64,000 nucleotides of DNA, taken from assembly GCA_019828545.1 (NCBI GenBank), contig JACVRA010000095.1, positions 313,305 to 377,304 on the forward strand, given 5' to 3'. How positions within the stretch are numbered: the stretch's first letter is position 1; every line of letters begins with the position of its first letter. The notes beneath the pieces are model-generated. The model was not told the DNA's origin and did no database searches. It was given only the letters and a program-made list of their open reading frames with translations. Of the stretch, positions 62,019-64,000 are shown piece by piece. Source of the stretch: Paracamarosporium sp. OC-R06-R3 (lineage: Eukaryota; Ascomycota; Dothideomycetes; Pleosporales; Didymosphaeriaceae). A program made the translations under genes and the position numbers.

Positions 62019-64000
62019 ATGGCTCGACACTCGTTTACGCGTACACTATGTACGCTCACACTTCTGCTCCCGGGGGCCATCTCCCACATGCAGATGGAGG
62101 AGCCCTCTCCTCTCCGTGATCCGCACTCCAACCGGAACGATGAGCCCAAAGACTACAACATCCTCACACCCCTGCACGCCGATGGAAGTGACTTCGCCTG
62201 CAAATTGTACCAGTGGAACACGCCGCTCACGAGCGTGGCTACGTACGAGGCAGGCAAGACGTATCCACTGAAACTCAGGGGCGGAGCTACGCACGGCGGC
62301 GGGAGCTGCCAGATTAGCCTGAGTTGCGACTATGAGCATTTCAATGTTATCAAGAGCATGGAGGGAAATTGCCCTATAGAAAAGGAATACGAGTTTACCA
62401 TCCCGGCAGATGTGCCCACGCAGGAGAAGTGTCTTTTAGCTTGGACTTGGTACGATTTTACACTTCGCGCGAAACGTGCGAGGGAACGCTAACGCGCGGT
62501 GACAGGTTCAATAAGATTGGCAACAGAGAGATGTACATGAATTGCGCAGTCGTTGACCTGGTCGGCGCGACTAGCTCCTTGAGGCAGATCGCTGGCGATT
62601 CTGCGTCGACGAAGGAGACGTCAGGTGCGGCTGTGGCGCAGGCTGCTTTGTCCCGGTATCCGGCAATGTATGTTGCAAATCTGAAGGGTGTGAACGAATG
62701 CTCGACGAAAGAAACCGTTGACGTGGTGTTCGATGATCCTGGGAGGGACGTCTTGTACGGCGATGGTCTCAGTGCGTCTTCTTCTCGTATCAAGCGCCGG
62801 AGTACAGGCTCTTGTGTGGGTGTGGGAAGAATGTCGACTGGGTCTGCTGGATCTGCCGGTTCTGCCGGTTCGAATTCGGGCTCTTCCTCATCTTCTTCTG
62901 GTTCATCGTCGTCTGGTGGTTCTAGTAGCAGTAATGACGGACAGTGGCATCCTGATGCTGGAAGCTCTGGTTCGTCGTCGTCCTCTAGTAGTTCCAAGGG
63001 AGGCGATGACGGACAGTGGCACCCCAACGGTGGAAACTCCGGCTCTTCCTCTTCTTCTAGCAGTTCGAAGGGAGGTGATGACGGCCAATGGCATCCCAAT
63101 GGCGGCAGCTCCACTGGAGGTGACGATGGACAGTGGCATCCTAACGGTGGTAGCTCTAGCTCTTCGTCTTCATTAGGCAACTCCAAGGGTGGTGATGACG
63201 GGAAATGGCATCCTGATGCTGGTAGCTCTGGCTCTTTATCCTCATCTAGCAGTTCCAAAGGAGGCGATGATGGACAATGGCATCCCAACGGTGATAGCTC
63301 TGGTTCTTCATCGTCACCTATGGGGGGTGATGATGGAAAATCGCAAGCCGACACTGGCACTTCTAGTTCCTCGTCTTCGCCAGGCAGTTCCAAGGGAGGT
63401 GATGACGGACAGTGGCATCCTGACGGCGGCAGCTCAGACTCTTCATCCTCTTCCGATGAAGGATCCAACTCAGAAGTCGGGAAAGAGCTCGGCGCGTCCC
63501 TCAAGGGTAGCGACGATGATGCCTCCAATGCATCCTCCAACGAAGGAGAAGATAGTGCCGCCTCAAAGGAAACTGAACCATCTTCGCAGACCGAAGACAA
63601 TGCGCCAAAGGGGTCGGGCGAATACCACAAGTACGGATCCGATCACGGGTCCGATCCCAACTTCAGGATACAACTCTCTACGCGTAAACCGCACGGTGAT
63701 GAGCCTACGGCAGTACCTGATTACGAATTTATTAATCACCAAGCCGGGTCTTCGGATGAGGACTCAGACTCCTCCTCAGATCACACAGCAGACTCTACCT
63801 CGTTCAAAATTGACAAATCCTCCAGCTCTGACAATGACCGGTCCAGCTACTCTGATGCGCTGCCCGCTTATCTCAAAGAAATCATCGGTGCACTCGATTA
63901 CGACACCGATGATGGTTCTCCTGAATATAACGAGTACGGCGACACGTATGACCGTTTACGGAAAACGAACAAACACAAGCGTAGCTCGTCAAGTTCAAAG
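62019..64000 (+). CDS. Secreted AA11-like lytic polysaccharide monooxygenase with repeat-rich tail, 3' end outside the window
   Basis: Exon 1 is 62019-62449; exon 2 runs from 62506 beyond the window (partial). The signal peptide is ~22 residues (CTLTLLLPGAIS), and cleavage would leave His23 first (HMQMEEP), as the copper histidine brace requires. The second brace His is His92 in ATHGGGSCQ. PLHADGSDFACK, IPADVPTQEK and, after the 56-nt intron, FNKIGNREMYMNC with Tyr154 fit the chitin-active AA11 family. The catalytic part ends near residue 165. A long linker follows, very rich in Ser, Gly and Asp, with seven DG[QK]WHP repeats and an acidic Ser/Asp/Glu region still open at the window edge, at least 640 aa in all. 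It would oxidise chitin or other polysaccharides outside the cell. An ATG at 61969 lies in another frame and is not used. Confidence 0.75.
62936..63430 (+). repeat. DG[QK]WHP-(Ser/Gly)n tandem protein repeats
   Basis: Seven copies of Asp-Gly-(Gln/Lys)-Trp-His-Pro, near 62936, 63009, 63080, 63126, 63198, 63270 and 63408, plus one decayed copy near 63336 (DGKSQAD). Each is usually preceded by KGGD and followed by a Ser/Gly run. Unit length varies from about 46 to 73 nt. The DNA of the units is similar but not identical, so they arose by duplication and have diverged. Confidence 0.85.

Noticed and set aside
62458..63630. A 390-aa minus-strand open frame rich in Ser/Pro/Glu/Leu
   Set aside because: It is the antisense of the Ser/Gly/Asp repeat tail of the LPMO-like gene; repeat composition keeps the frame open. 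The plus-strand frame has a signal peptide, intron and family motifs.

Overview
The window looks like nuclear DNA of a filamentous ascomycete (Pezizomycotina). Genes are split by short GT-AG introns of about 42-230 nt with CTAAC-like branch sites. Gene content includes an Uds1 septation-domain protein, a fungal Dicer-like 2 protein, an AA11-like secreted LPMO and a 22-kb multimodular peptide synthetase. A Dothideomycete, perhaps Pleosporales, is my inference from the overall character; no marker here proves it. No tRNA, rRNA, CRISPR or intact transposon was recognised.

Layout. 1-3.5 kb: no recognisable gene, with simple repeats. 3.5-5.4 kb (+): Uds1-domain protein. 6.65-8.2 kb (+): ribose-phosphate pyrophosphokinase in five exons. 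8.2-10.5 kb: gene-poor, simple repeats. 10.5-15.4 kb (-): Dicer-like 2, reconstructed as ten in-phase exons and 1424 aa. 15.7-16.7 kb (-): proteasome subunit alpha-2. 18.3-18.9 kb (+): two tandem tiny ORFs. 21.1-22.0 kb (+): alpha/beta hydrolase. 22.7-24.2 kb (+): acetyl-CoA C-acetyltransferase, with one GC-AG intron. 24.75-47.06 kb (+): nonribosomal peptide synthetase, six exons and 7327 aa as reconstructed. 47.8-51.3 kb (-): E2 ubiquitin-conjugating protein with an RGG-rich tail, interrupted by one in-frame TAA. 52.6-52.8 kb (-): possible small Cys-rich protein. 54.4-55.5 kb (-): zinc alcohol dehydrogenase, divergent from a butanediol/polyol-type dehydrogenase at 56.65-58.1 kb (+). 58.9-59.75 kb (+): four-pass membrane protein. 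60.2-60.6 kb (-): CENP-S/MHF1 histone-fold protein, divergent from Pga2 at 61.06-61.5 kb (+). 62.0 kb to the window end (+): secreted AA11-like LPMO with DGQWHP repeats, cut by the window edge.

The centrepiece is the synthetase. Its order reads [collapsed C/A remnant]-T-C-A-T-E-C-A-T-E-C-A-T-C-A-T-C-A-T-C-T(dead). It has five complete adenylation domains, two epimerases, an orphan N-terminal carrier and a terminal condensation domain followed by a carrier that has lost its phosphopantetheine serine. The thiolase and the hydrolase lie just upstream on the same strand. They could supply or edit an acyl precursor, but both also look like ordinary housekeeping genes, so a dedicated cluster is not proven. 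No transporter or pathway regulator is visible next to the synthetase. The remaining genes are mostly conserved housekeeping genes: nucleotide synthesis, proteasome, RNA silencing, kinetochore/DNA repair and ER trafficking.
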